Positions 1 to 6,636 are shown, counted from the first letter of the stretch. The stretch is DNA of 12,686 nucleotides from Bacilli bacterium (GCA_900769965.1 CAAGIQ010000140.1:1-12686), one strand, 5' to 3'. Numbers and translations: made by a program. Notes: generated by a model from the sequence alone, not told the origin.

Positions 1-759
1 ATCGACGTTGTTATAAGCGATACAACCATCGAAAACATTTCCATATCCTGTAGTTAACTTACACGCAAAACCATCGGAGTCTTCTCCAGAAGGGTCGTGA
101 TTATCATAAGAGGTACAGTTTTTAATTAGGTTATTTGCTGGCCAAGTAGAGATGTCGTTACAAGAGGAAGATTTTCTACCTAATTGTATACCGGTATCCA
201 TGTTGTCGTGAGTAACACAGTTCTCGATGATATTGTTGTTACCACCTATATAAATTCCATTATCACCAGCCCCTTTAACTTCAAGGTCTTTAACGTGCCA
301 GTAATCCGCTTTAATCTCTAGTCCTCTATTGGTAGAAGCAAAGATCATTCCAGTAAAATCTAAAACTACTTTACCACCGTTTAGTGGCATGATAGTTTTC
401 ATCTTTTCTTCTTCACCATCGTATTCATCATCGATAAGTATTGTATTTGGAAGTTTATAAACACCTTCCTTCATCAAAATCTTTCTGCCTTTTTGAAGTT
501 TTTTGATGGCGTATTGTAATGCAAATGGTTTTTCTTCTGTTCCATCTGCGGAAGTAGCTTCTCCATCAGGTGAACAGATTAAATCTCTATCGAATATCTC
601 TTCTACTTCTTCGCTTGTAGTAGGTTGATTAGATGTAGTTGGTGTTTCACTTGTAGTAACATTCTCAGAAGAAGTACTAACTACAACAGAACTTTCACCA
701 CATGCGCTTAAACCTAAAGTTAGCGAAAGTAAAGCTATGATTGCTATTTTATTTTTCAT
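1..759 (-). CDS. PL9 pectate lyase-like beta-helix lipoprotein (3' part missing)
   Basis: This is the N-terminal 253 residues of a secreted polysaccharide lyase; the gene runs off the left edge. The start at 759 follows a strong GGAGGTAACC site. Residues 1-20 are a lipoprotein signal peptide with lipobox LSAC (Cys20), and about 22-54 are a Thr/Ser/Pro/Glu linker. The mature part opens with SPDG (63-66) and a KPFALQYAI segment, as in PL9/PL1-like beta-helix enzymes, then runs through parallel beta-helix rungs rich in N/C/G turns (NNIIENC, NLIKNC, NVFDGC). Asp229 of DGFACK and the final residue Asp253 of AYNNVD are 24 residues apart, the same spacing as calcium ligands Asp209 and Asp233 recalled for Dickeya Pel9A. 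The other ligands and the catalytic lysine would lie beyond the window. Family knowledge implies Ca-dependent cleavage of pectate; the substrate here is inferred. It is divergent from the lipoprotein at 970, with which it shares the GLSACGE lipobox context. Confidence 0.85.
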   Translation of the reverse strand, partial: MKNKIAIIALLSLTLGLSACGESSVVVSTSSENVTTSETPTTSNQPTTSEEVEEIFDRDLICSPDGEATSADGTEEKPFALQYAIKKLQKGRKILMKEGVYKLPNTILIDDEYDGEEEKMKTIMPLNGGKVVLDFTGMIFASTNRGLEIKADYWHVKDLEVKGAGDNGIYIGGNNNIIENCVTHDNMDTGIQLGRKSSSCNDISTWPANNLIKNCTSYDNHDPSGEDSDGFACKLTTGYGNVFDGCIAYNNVD

Positions 760-782
760 AGGTTACCTCCCTTAATCGTCTT

Positions 783-812
783 AGTTTAACATTGAAAAAA
801 AGACCTATTCAA
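783..812 (-). promoter_or_regulatory. Putative sigma-A promoter for the PL9 lipoprotein gene
   Basis: Read on the minus strand, TTGAAT (812-807) is followed after 18 bases by TAAACT (788-783). A TG one base upstream of the -10 gives the extended form. Transcription would start near 776, leaving a leader just long enough to carry the GGAGG site at about 761-770. It is a sequence match only. Confidence 0.4.
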
Positions 813-851
813 CATGTGTACAACAATGCGATAAATAAAAGATAACCGGTT

Positions 852-866
852 TATGCTCTAAGCATA
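852..866. repeat. Small inverted repeat TATGCT-N3-AGCATA in the divergent spacer
   Basis: A perfect 6-bp inverted repeat with a 3-base loop lies between the two divergent lipoprotein genes. It could be an operator shared by both promoters, but short palindromes are common in AT-rich spacers, so the functional reading is weak. Confidence 0.25.
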
Positions 867-893
867 TAAATTTATTTAAATTATTCTAGCTTA

Positions 894-922
894 TTGAATA
901 ATAACCCTTTAAAAGTTAATCT
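894..922 (+). promoter_or_regulatory. Possible promoter for the BIG_2 lipoprotein gene
   Basis: TTGAAT (894-899) and TAATCT (917-922) are separated by 17 bases and would give a leader of about 40 bases ahead of the ATG at 970. The -10 is poor and TATACA at 926-931 is a rival without a good -35, so this is tentative. Confidence 0.25.
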
Positions 923-969
923 ATGTATACATGAAAGCCTTTACATTAGGCTAAAGAAAGGACTTAACG

Positions 970-2370
970 ATGAAATCAAAATTATTAAAAGTTGTCGCTT
1001 TATCAAGTTTAGTATTCGGATTATCCGCTTGTGGTGAGACTTCTACAATAGCTCCAACAACAAGCCAAACCCCGACTTCTCAAGTTCCTACTAGCGAAAC
1101 TCCTTCTAGTGCAGATCCAACTAGTGAAACTCCTGTAACATCAGAGACTCCAAGTTCTTCTGAAACACCAAGTTCAGAAACTCCATCTTCCTCTACTCAA
1201 GAAGTAGTTGCTGTTACTTCAGTAACATTAGATAAAACTGAAGCTACTGTTTACGAAGGAGAAGATACTACTGTTAATTTAGTTGCTACAGTCGCTCCAG
1301 AAAATGCCACAGACAAAACTGTTACATGGGAATCTTCTGATGCTACAATTGCCACCGTTAATGATGGTGTTGTTACTATCGTAAGTGGAACTGAAGGTGG
1401 TGTTGTTACTATTAAAGCTAAGGCTGGCGATAAAGAAGCTACATGTCAACTCACAGTTGGTAAACTTGTCGGTATGAAAAACTTTAGCGGCGTAGAATCT
1501 GCTAGCGGCGTAAAAGATCTCGAATTCCCAGGACTCACTCCAGGAATAAATGCTATGACAACCCCAGTAGAATTTGAAGGCGAAACCTATTCTACAAATA
1601 TTACAACATCTGGAACTGGTGCTATTGCAAATAAAGCTGTTAAATTTACTGTAAATGGTGCTGGTAAAGTTCACTTTGTTGCAAGTAAGGCATCTTCTAA
1701 AGCTTCCGAATATCGCGCTTTCTTAACAGATGATACGACATGTTATGGTTCTGTTGTTACCGATGATGATATGAAGAGCTTCTCTCTCGACATTCCAAAA
1801 GCTGGTACCTACTACTTAACTTCTCCATTATCAACAAAATACTACAGCGTATACGCTAAAGTTATTAAAGATTCGGTTAAAGATGTTCCTGTTAAAACAG
1901 AATTTACATTAACAGACCCATTAAAACTCAGTATTACCGATTTAGATTTAGCTGGTGTTTATACTCAAAACATTAAATTCGGTGCTAATTTTGAAGCTAT
2001 TGCTACAACTGAAAAAGATCAAAGCGTCATGGTCGACTTCAGTACCAAGACCATCGGTGGAGTACAATATCTTGCTAGACTTAAGTTGCAAAAGCCAGGA
2101 TCACCAACCCACAACGCATTGAAGGTTCATGTTGATTCTGCTGCAGCAATTGCAGTTGCTGCCATCTCTTCAAGCGGTAGCAAAGTAAGTTCTTTAACTC
2201 TTGCCAAAGCCGATGGAACCGTTATTGAAACTAAAGAAGGAGTTAGCACTAGCGGTGAACTTCTCTCTTACTCTGTCACAGAAGCAGGCGATTACTACTT
2301 ATTTGTTGCTGAAGGTCAAACAACAAATATCTTTGGAGCTACAATTACTCCAGAAGTAGTCGACGCTTAA
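970..2370 (+). CDS. Surface lipoprotein with BIG_2 domain and two CBM-like modules
   Basis: A 466-residue exported protein of unknown exact function. The ATG follows an AAAGGA site about 8 bases upstream. Residues 1-21 form a lipoprotein signal peptide (GLSAC, Cys21), and about 22-77 are a repetitive SETPSS linker that would lift the rest off the membrane. Residues 79-165 read as a bacterial Ig-like BIG_2 domain (VTSVTLDKTEATVYEG, then VTWESSDATIATV and VTIKAKAG). Two further segments, about 169-302 and 306-466, resemble each other: each has an ALKF/AVKF-type strand, a strand with ASK or SSG, a FLTDD/LAKADG turn and a closing GTYYL/GDYYLF strand. This beta-sandwich pattern occurs in accessory modules of pectate lyases and other polysaccharide-degrading proteins. 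No catalytic motif is visible. Its place opposite a PL9 lyase gene suggests it binds pectin or displays a binding module; that is inference. Confidence 0.8.
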   Translation: MKSKLLKVVALSSLVFGLSACGETSTIAPTTSQTPTSQVPTSETPSSADPTSETPVTSETPSSSETPSSETPSSSTQEVVAVTSVTLDKTEATVYEGEDTTVNLVATVAPENATDKTVTWESSDATIATVNDGVVTIVSGTEGGVVTIKAKAGDKEATCQLTVGKLVGMKNFSGVESASGVKDLEFPGLTPGINAMTTPVEFEGETYSTNITTSGTGAIANKAVKFTVNGAGKVHFVASKASSKASEYRAFLTDDTTCYGSVVTDDDMKSFSLDIPKAGTYYLTSPLSTKYYSVYAKVIKDSVKDVPVKTEFTLTDPLKLSITDLDLAGVYTQNIKFGANFEAIATTEKDQSVMVDFSTKTIGGVQYLARLKLQKPGSPTHNALKVHVDSAAAIAVAAISSSGSKVSSLTLAKADGTVIETKEGVSTSGELLSYSVTEAGDYYLFVAEGQTTNIFGATITPEVVDA

Positions 2371-2408
2371 TAGCAAAACTGAGTAATTAGTATATTTTCC
2401 TTTATATC

Positions 2409-2442
2409 AAGAGTTGTTAAATTTTCTTAGCAACTCTTTTTT
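2409..2442 (+). terminator. Intrinsic terminator of the BIG_2 lipoprotein gene
   Basis: A 12-bp stem (AAGAGTTGTTAA at 2409-2420 with TTAGCAACTCTT at 2427-2438, one G-U pair) has a 6-base loop and leads into six T's at 2437-2442. It begins 38 bases after the stop codon and is a textbook Rho-independent terminator. Confidence 0.9.
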
Positions 2443-2473
2443 ATTAGAATTATCTTTAATTCATAAATTATAT

Positions 2474-2605
2474 TTGCTCGAAAAAACCAAGCATTTTATA
2501 AAAAACTCGCTTGAAAAAGTGTAATTTTACCATTAAAGGTCACTTGAAAAAGTGTAATATTTGATTGAAAACTCACTTGAAAAAGTGTAATATATCATTG
2601 GTAAG
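2474..2605 (+). repeat. Tandem array of 33-bp hairpin repeats before the ATPase gene
   Basis: Three units starting at 2507, 2540 and 2573 share CTTGAAAAAGTGTAAT in exact 33-base register. A decayed unit starts 33 bases earlier at 2474 (10 of its first 12 bases match). The core CACTTGAAAAAGTG is an inverted repeat: 5-bp stem and GAAA loop. In the second unit the A to G change (CGCTT) keeps pairing in RNA as a G-U pair. The 15-base remainder of each unit is only loosely conserved. Because 33 bp is close to three helical turns, all cores face the same side of the DNA, as in an iterated protein-binding site. The array ends just before the ATPase start codon. Confidence 0.85.
2565..2593 (+). promoter_or_regulatory. 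Putative promoter inside the last 33-bp repeat
   Basis: TTGAAA (2565-2570), a 17-base spacer and TAATAT (2588-2593, preceded by TG) form a good sigma-A-like promoter. The palindrome CACTTGAAAAAGTG (2574-2587) sits exactly between the two boxes, so a protein bound there should block transcription. The start would be near 2600, giving a very short leader before the ATG at 2613. Confidence 0.5.
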
Positions 2606-2612
2606 AACAATT

Positions 2613-3956
2613 ATGAAACGTAAAATAACTGATGAATTAATCGCGTGGAAAGAAAACAAATCCACAAGGAAAAAAGCTCTATTAATCAAAGGATTAAGAC
2701 AAATTGGCAAAACATATGCGGTAAAATATTTTGCTGAAAAATACTATGAGAATGTTATCTACATAGACTTTAAGAAAAACTACAACATAAAAAAAGTATT
2801 CGAAGAAGACTTAAATGTAGATAGAATCTTGTTAGATTTATCTGCTAAAATGCCTGATATTAAACTTGTTCCTTACAAAACCTTAATTATTTTTGATGAA
2901 ATTCAAGAGTGTACTAATGCAAGAACTTCTTTAAAATTCTTTGTTGAAGATGGAAGGTATGACGTTATTGCTACTGGGTCACTGCTTGGTATTAGAGGGT
3001 ATAACCAAAAAGCAGGAAGAGGAGTTCCAACAGGTTCAGAGCACATTATCTATATGTATCCTATGGATTTTGAAGAATTCTTATGGGCTAAAGGAATACC
3101 TGATAGAGTACTGAATTATCTAAAGGATTGTTTTATAAATAAAGAACCTGTTTCTGTTCCTATTCACGAGTCTATGCTTAGATATTTTAAAGAATATATT
3201 TGTGTTGGTGGTCTTCCTGAAGCTGTAAAAACCTTCATTAACACCGGTGATATGAACGAAGTATATAAGGAACAAAGGGATATCATAGAAGAATATAAAG
3301 ATGATTTTGGTAAACATTTAGACGAAAACGAGAATGAAGCAATCAATAAACTTTTACTATCTAAAATTGAAGATGTATTTGATTCAATTCCAAGTCAACT
3401 AGCAAAAGAAAACAAAAAATTCCAATACTCAAAAATCTCACCAAAAGCCAGAAGTTCTGAATATAAAGAAGCTATTCAATGGTTAATAGATGCTGGAATA
3501 GTTACTCCTTGTTATAATTTATCTTTGCTCGAAGCACCTCTTGAAGGAAATAAGAAAAATGATGTATTCAAATTATATTTTGCTGATAGTGGTTTATTCA
3601 TCTCCTTGCTCGACAAAGGTACCGCAGGAGAAATATTATCTGGTAATTTGGGTATATATAAAGGGGCTATTTTTGAAAACATTATCGCGGATAGTTTTAC
3701 AAAAATGGGAAGAAAATTATATTACTATCAAAAAGATTCTGGATTAGAAATAGATTTCGTCACAGTTTATAAAAGTGAGATTAACCTAATAGAAGTCAAA
3801 GCAAAAAACGGAAATACCAAATCCTCAAAAACAATATTAAACGATTACAATAAATACAAAATTAAAAAATGTATCAAATTTGGAAATTACAACATCGGAG
3901 AAAGTAATGGAATATTAACGTTACCTTACTATCTATCGTTTTTGATAAAAGAATAA
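2613..3956 (+). CDS. AAA_14/DUF4143 family ATPase with nuclease-like C-terminus
   Basis: A 447-residue ATPase. Walker A is GLRQIGKT (27-34), Walker B is LIIFDEIQ (91-98), and ATGS (120-123) fits the sensor strand of this family. The C-terminal DUF4143 half carries FE at 354-355, GLEIDF at 377-382 (Glu379, Asp381) and EVKAK from 394, a PD-(D/E)xK-like constellation. Members are widespread, often multicopy and of unsettled role; the nuclease-like half has no agreed activity. I chose ATG 2613 because MKRKITDELIAWK matches the usual start of the family. A TTG at 2565 would add 16 residues encoded by the 33-bp repeat and the promoter, so it is unlikely. The ribosome site is weak (GGTAAGA). The gene is richer in ATA and AAA codons than its neighbours, which fits horizontal gain. 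No terminator is visible before the converging gene at 3990. Confidence 0.88.
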   Translation: MKRKITDELIAWKENKSTRKKALLIKGLRQIGKTYAVKYFAEKYYENVIYIDFKKNYNIKKVFEEDLNVDRILLDLSAKMPDIKLVPYKTLIIFDEIQECTNARTSLKFFVEDGRYDVIATGSLLGIRGYNQKAGRGVPTGSEHIIYMYPMDFEEFLWAKGIPDRVLNYLKDCFINKEPVSVPIHESMLRYFKEYICVGGLPEAVKTFINTGDMNEVYKEQRDIIEEYKDDFGKHLDENENEAINKLLLSKIEDVFDSIPSQLAKENKKFQYSKISPKARSSEYKEAIQWLIDAGIVTPCYNLSLLEAPLEGNKKNDVFKLYFADSGLFISLLDKGTAGEILSGNLGIYKGAIFENIIADSFTKMGRKLYYYQKDSGLEIDFVTVYKSEINLIEVKAKNGNTKSSKTILNDYNKYKIKKCIKFGNYNIGESNGILTLPYYLSFLIKE

Positions 3957-3989
3957 AATATAGCTGCCTTAATCTTTTTGATCTAATCC

Positions 3990-4625
3990 TTATTCTTCTA
4001 CACCGTAGACTAAGAAAGAAGCTACTCTATCAAAAGTCATATTATCTTTAGAAACGAAGATGATTTTATCTCCACCGTGTAAGACGTAATCTGGGCCTGG
4101 AGAAGCAACCGCTCTACCTTCATCTTTAGTAACTACCGCTACAATAGTGGCTTCGGTATAGTTATAGAAATAGACATCGCCTATAGTTTTTGAATCCAAC
4201 CACGAATCAGAAGGAATCAACATCTCTTGAAGTTGAACCGCCTCTTTAGTTTGATATGTAAAGCTGTCTCTCATATCTTTAATAGCGTGGTCGATTTCTT
4301 CATCTAATCTTTTCTTTTCTTCTAATAAATTCAAAAGGTTAGAATACTTGTTTTGAACTAAAGTCTTGTCTTTCCATTTATCAGCAAATTGTTGAGCGTG
4401 TAGAACTGAATCTACAAAGATTCCAACACCTCTTTTAATCTCAACTATTTTTTCTTTAGCTAATAAGTTAACAGCTTTTCTAATGGTTTCAGGAGAGACG
4501 TTATAGAAAGAAGCTAATACACTTCTACCTTTTAACATCATTCCTTCTTGATATTCACCAACTAAAATACGTCCACAGATATCCTGAGCAATTTTAATAT
4601 AACGAGCAACTTGTTCTTCTGACAT
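3990..4625 (-). CDS. BusR-like GntR/TrkA_C transcriptional regulator
   Basis: A 211-residue regulator. Residues about 5-72 are a GntR-type winged helix-turn-helix (ILVGEYQEG, then GRSVLASFYNVSPETIRKAV and a basic wing KRGVGIFV). About 85-130 are a charged, probably coiled-coil linker (EEKKRLDEEIDHAIKDM). About 134-195 are an RCK_C/TrkA_C domain ending in PGPDYVLHGGDKIIFVSK. This domain order and length match BusR of streptococci and lactococci, a repressor of the BusAB compatible-solute importer that binds c-di-AMP in its RCK_C domain. No busAB genes lie in the window, so the target is open. The divergent operon at 4833 and autoregulation are the obvious candidates. The start at 4625 follows AAAGGA (4641-4636); an ATG at 4630 is out of frame. 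Family is well supported; c-di-AMP sensing is inferred. Confidence 0.87.
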   Translation of the reverse strand: MSEEQVARYIKIAQDICGRILVGEYQEGMMLKGRSVLASFYNVSPETIRKAVNLLAKEKIVEIKRGVGIFVDSVLHAQQFADKWKDKTLVQNKYSNLLNLLEEKKRLDEEIDHAIKDMRDSFTYQTKEAVQLQEMLIPSDSWLDSKTIGDVYFYNYTEATIVAVVTKDEGRAVASPGPDYVLHGGDKIIFVSKDNMTFDRVASFLVYGVEE

Positions 4626-4651
4626 AACATGAAAATCCTTTCGATTAATTT

Positions 4652-4660
4652 ATTTTACCA
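4652..4660 (-). promoter_or_regulatory. Possible extended -10 element for the BusR-like gene
   Basis: The minus strand reads TGGTAAAAT (4660-4652), an extended -10 lying 27 bases upstream of the start codon. No good -35 box is seen at the expected distance, so this is a weak call. Confidence 0.3.
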
Positions 4661-4781
4661 TATTTATTTAAACGCCGTTATAGTTTTTAAAGTTGTTTCA
4701 TCAATCTTATGGCGAAATATAGAACTAATTAACAAAAAATAGTAGAAAGAGCACCTCTTGCATAACCAGTTTGAAATACTC

Positions 4782-4810
4782 TTGAATTATTTTGAATTAT
4801 ATTGTATTAT
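4782..4810 (+). promoter_or_regulatory. Sigma-A-type promoter of the NfeD-SPFH operon
   Basis: TTGAAT (4782-4787) and TATTAT (4805-4810) are separated by exactly 17 bases. Transcription would begin near 4817 with a short leader carrying GGAAGGAGG just before the ATG at 4833. TTGAA recurs at 4771, 4782 and 4792, roughly one helical turn apart, overlapping the -35 region, which could reflect an activator or repressor site. Confidence 0.6.
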
Positions 4811-4832
4811 TAACTCGTAGGAAGGAGGTAAC

Positions 4833-5216
4833 ATGAACATTTCCTGGTTTAATAAAAACTCTATTGATGGCATAGCCTCAATATATAACACTAATATAAC
4901 CATCAATAAAACAGGCTCTATTCCGTTTGAACACGCTTATGCCGCACAGATTGGTATATCTATCGATGATATGTGTTTAGCTATAAAGCCGTTATCAAAA
5001 GATAGGGTAGATCGCGGAGATTTAGATGAAGATTTAGTATTTAAATTGTCTTGTGGAGCCACATATACTCGTATATCTAGTAGCGAGTTTGTAAAGGTAG
5101 TAGAAAGAACATTTAACTTAAAATTTACTAACAAACCACGTAAGTTTGTTACTAGATGGGACGCAAATAACTCTTTGCTCCTAATCGATCTTTCAAAGGA
5201 GGTTAAAGAAGCATAA
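4833..5216 (+). CDS. Unrecognised 127-aa cytoplasmic protein, first gene of NfeD-SPFH operon
   Basis: I do not recognise a family. The gene starts at an ATG after a very strong GGAAGGAGG site, so it should be well translated. There is no signal peptide or membrane segment. Residues about 19-55 (ITINKTGSIPFEHAYAAQIG, then DDMCLAIKPLS) loosely resemble a SpoVT/AbrB-type swapped-hairpin pattern: beta strand, G, I/L-P, short helix, G-I, D-D, strand. That would hint at DNA binding, but the match is by eye and weak. The rest is a charged alpha/beta segment (KVVERTFNLKF, then NNSLLLIDLS). The NfeD gene begins 2 bases after the stop codon, so the two are cotranscribed. A role linked to the membrane proteins downstream or to regulating this operon is inference. 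Confidence 0.7.
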   Translation: MNISWFNKNSIDGIASIYNTNITINKTGSIPFEHAYAAQIGISIDDMCLAIKPLSKDRVDRGDLDEDLVFKLSCGATYTRISSSEFVKVVERTFNLKFTNKPRKFVTRWDANNSLLLIDLSKEVKEA

Positions 5217-5218
5217 TT

Positions 5219-5668
5219 ATGGAAGAATACATGATATTTATATGGTTAGGCATCTTGGTAGTAGCTTTAATTGTTGAAGCTTGTACTAGTGAATTATTGT
5301 CAATTTGGTTCGCCGCTGGTGCCTTGGTTTCCTTGATTCTCTCCGCCATACCAAACATTCCATGGTGGGTTGAACTCATAGCCTTTTTATCCGTTTCTAT
5401 CGCCTTGTTATTCGCGGTAAGACCGTTAACAACAAAAGCGCTAAAACATTCGATTTCAAAATCAAATATCGATGAAATAGTCGGTAAAAAAGGTATAGTT
5501 GTCGAAGAGATTTCTGAACTTAACATGGGTTTAGTAAAAATTAACGGAGTCTTATGGAATGCAATACCTACTGAAAATCAAACTATAAACAAAGATGAAA
5601 TAATCATCGTTGCCGCTGTTGAAGGCAACAAACTTATCGTTAAAAACAGCAAAGAAAAGGAGAACTAA
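5219..5668 (+). CDS. Short NfeD family membrane protein (YbbJ type)
   Basis: A 149-residue protein with hydrophobic segments at about 5-25, 28-45 and 50-70 (the first containing IWLGILVVALIVEA), followed by a cytoplasmic OB-fold at about 85-145. The OB-fold shows the family pattern: VGKKGIVVEEI, a MGLVKINGVLWNAIP strand pair and VEGNKLIVK at the end. It lacks the N-terminal ClpP-like protease domain of long NfeD proteins. Short NfeD proteins partner SPFH/stomatin proteins in membrane microdomains, and the next gene is such a protein, starting 2 bases after this stop codon. The start at 5219 has AAAGAAG close upstream; the better AAAGGAGG lies about 16 bases away. An in-frame ATG at 5231 is an alternative. 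Confidence 0.9.
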   Translation: MEEYMIFIWLGILVVALIVEACTSELLSIWFAAGALVSLILSAIPNIPWWVELIAFLSVSIALLFAVRPLTTKALKHSISKSNIDEIVGKKGIVVEEISELNMGLVKINGVLWNAIPTENQTINKDEIIIVAAVEGNKLIVKNSKEKEN

Positions 5669-5670
5669 AA

Positions 5671-6600
5671 ATGGTTGCTATTATTATCGTTTCCGTCGTT
5701 TGTTTCTTACTATTATGCATCGCTGCATCTGGTGTTAGAATCGTTAAGCAAACTAATAAGTACATCGTCGAAAGATTAGGTGCTTACAAAGCCACTTGGG
5801 GAGTTGGATTCCACTATTTAATCCCGTTTATCGATAGAATTTCTAAAGTCGTTTCAATGAAAGAGCAAATTAGAGACTTCGATCCACAACCAGTTATTAC
5901 TAAAGATAACGTCACTATGCAAATCGATACCGTTGTCTTCTTCCAAGTAACTGATCCAAAACTCTTCACCTACGGCGTTGAAAATCCAATCTCGGCTATC
6001 GAAAACTTATCCGCTACAACCTTACGTAACATCATCGGTGATCTCGATTTAGATGACACCTTAACTTCTAGAGATATCATCAACTCCAAGATGAGATCGA
6101 TCTTAGACGAAGCTACTGATCCTTGGGGAATCAAGGTAAATAGAGTTGAAGTTAAGAACATTCTTCCTCCAAAAGACATCCGTGACGCTATGGAAAGACA
6201 GATGAGAGCTGAACGTGAAAGAAGAGAAAAAATCCTCTTAGCTGAAGGTCAAAAGAATTCCGCCATCTTAATCGCTGAAGGTAACAAAGAATCTGTCATC
6301 CTTAACGCTGAAGCTGAAAAACAAGCCGCTATTAAGAAAGCCGAAGCTGAAGCTGAAGCTATTCTCAAAGTTAAAAAAGCTGAAGCAGAAGGTGAACTCT
6401 TAATTAGACAAGCTGAAGCTAAAGGTCTAGAATTATTAAGAAAATCTTCTCCAGATAACGCAGTATTAACATTGAAATCCTATGAGGCTTTAAGCAAAGT
6501 TGCTGATGGACAAGCTACAAAGATCATCATCCCATCAGATATGCAAAACCTCGCTTCAATCGCTACTTCTGTTTCTGAAATAGTAAAAGAATCTAAATAA
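5671..6600 (+). CDS. qmcA: SPFH/Band 7 stomatin-like protein (QmcA type)
   Basis: A 309-residue membrane-anchored scaffold, close to the usual QmcA length. Residues 2-22 are one hydrophobic anchor. About 24-185 form the SPFH domain with typical stretches: VERLGAYKATWGVGFH, PFIDRISKVV, RDFDPQPVITKDNV and LRNIIGDLDLDDTLTSRD. From about 185 a long Ala/Glu/Lys helix (LLAEGQKNSAILIAEG, EAEAEAILKVKKAEAEG) forms the coiled coil that drives oligomer assembly. SPFH proteins of this type form ring or cage assemblies at the membrane and are encoded next to NfeD, as here (2-base gap; AAAAGGAGAAC ribosome site). The likely role is organising membrane microdomains and membrane-protein quality control; the client is unknown. 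Nothing is truncated or odd. Confidence 0.93.
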   Translation: MVAIIIVSVVCFLLLCIAASGVRIVKQTNKYIVERLGAYKATWGVGFHYLIPFIDRISKVVSMKEQIRDFDPQPVITKDNVTMQIDTVVFFQVTDPKLFTYGVENPISAIENLSATTLRNIIGDLDLDDTLTSRDIINSKMRSILDEATDPWGIKVNRVEVKNILPPKDIRDAMERQMRAERERREKILLAEGQKNSAILIAEGNKESVILNAEAEKQAAIKKAEAEAEAILKVKKAEAEGELLIRQAEAKGLELLRKSSPDNAVLTLKSYEALSKVADGQATKIIIPSDMQNLASIATSVSEIVKESK

Positions 6601-6608
6601 CAAACTTT

Positions 6609-6636
6609 GATATAGTGTCCTTATGGGCACTATATC
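6609..6636 (+). terminator. Stable hairpin after the SPFH gene, partial terminator or attenuator
   Basis: GATATAGTGTCC (6609-6620) pairs with GGGCACTATATC (6625-6636) over 12 bp with one G-U pair and a 4-base loop. The following tract is only TCTTTAT, a poor U-run, and the next ribosome site begins 8 bases after the stem. It may terminate partly, or stabilise the upstream mRNA, with read-through into the zinc-ribbon gene. Confidence 0.6.

Noticed and set aside
1279..1674. Minus-strand open frame of 131 codons inside the BIG_2 lipoprotein gene
   Set aside because: It is antisense to a well-supported gene, has Cys/Phe/Asn-rich composition without domains and no ribosome site.
2506..2590. Likeness of CACTTGAAAAAGTG to the ACTTGAAAAAGT stem-loop of the S. 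pyogenes tracrRNA
   Set aside because: A short stem with a GAAA loop arises easily, it is tandemly repeated here, and no other tracrRNA feature accompanies it.
2474..2605. 33-bp repeats considered as a CRISPR array
   Set aside because: Cores are only about 18 bases, the remainders are similar to each other rather than unique spacers, and no cas genes are near. They fit iterated operator sites better.
3957..3989. Search for a shared terminator between the converging ATPase and BusR-like genes
   Set aside because: No stem of useful length with a T-run is visible on either strand in these 33 bases.
5203..5526. Minus-strand open frame of 107 codons over the NfeD gene
   Set aside because: The NfeD frame on the other strand has clear membrane segments and an OB-fold; this one has no recognisable domain or ribosome site.
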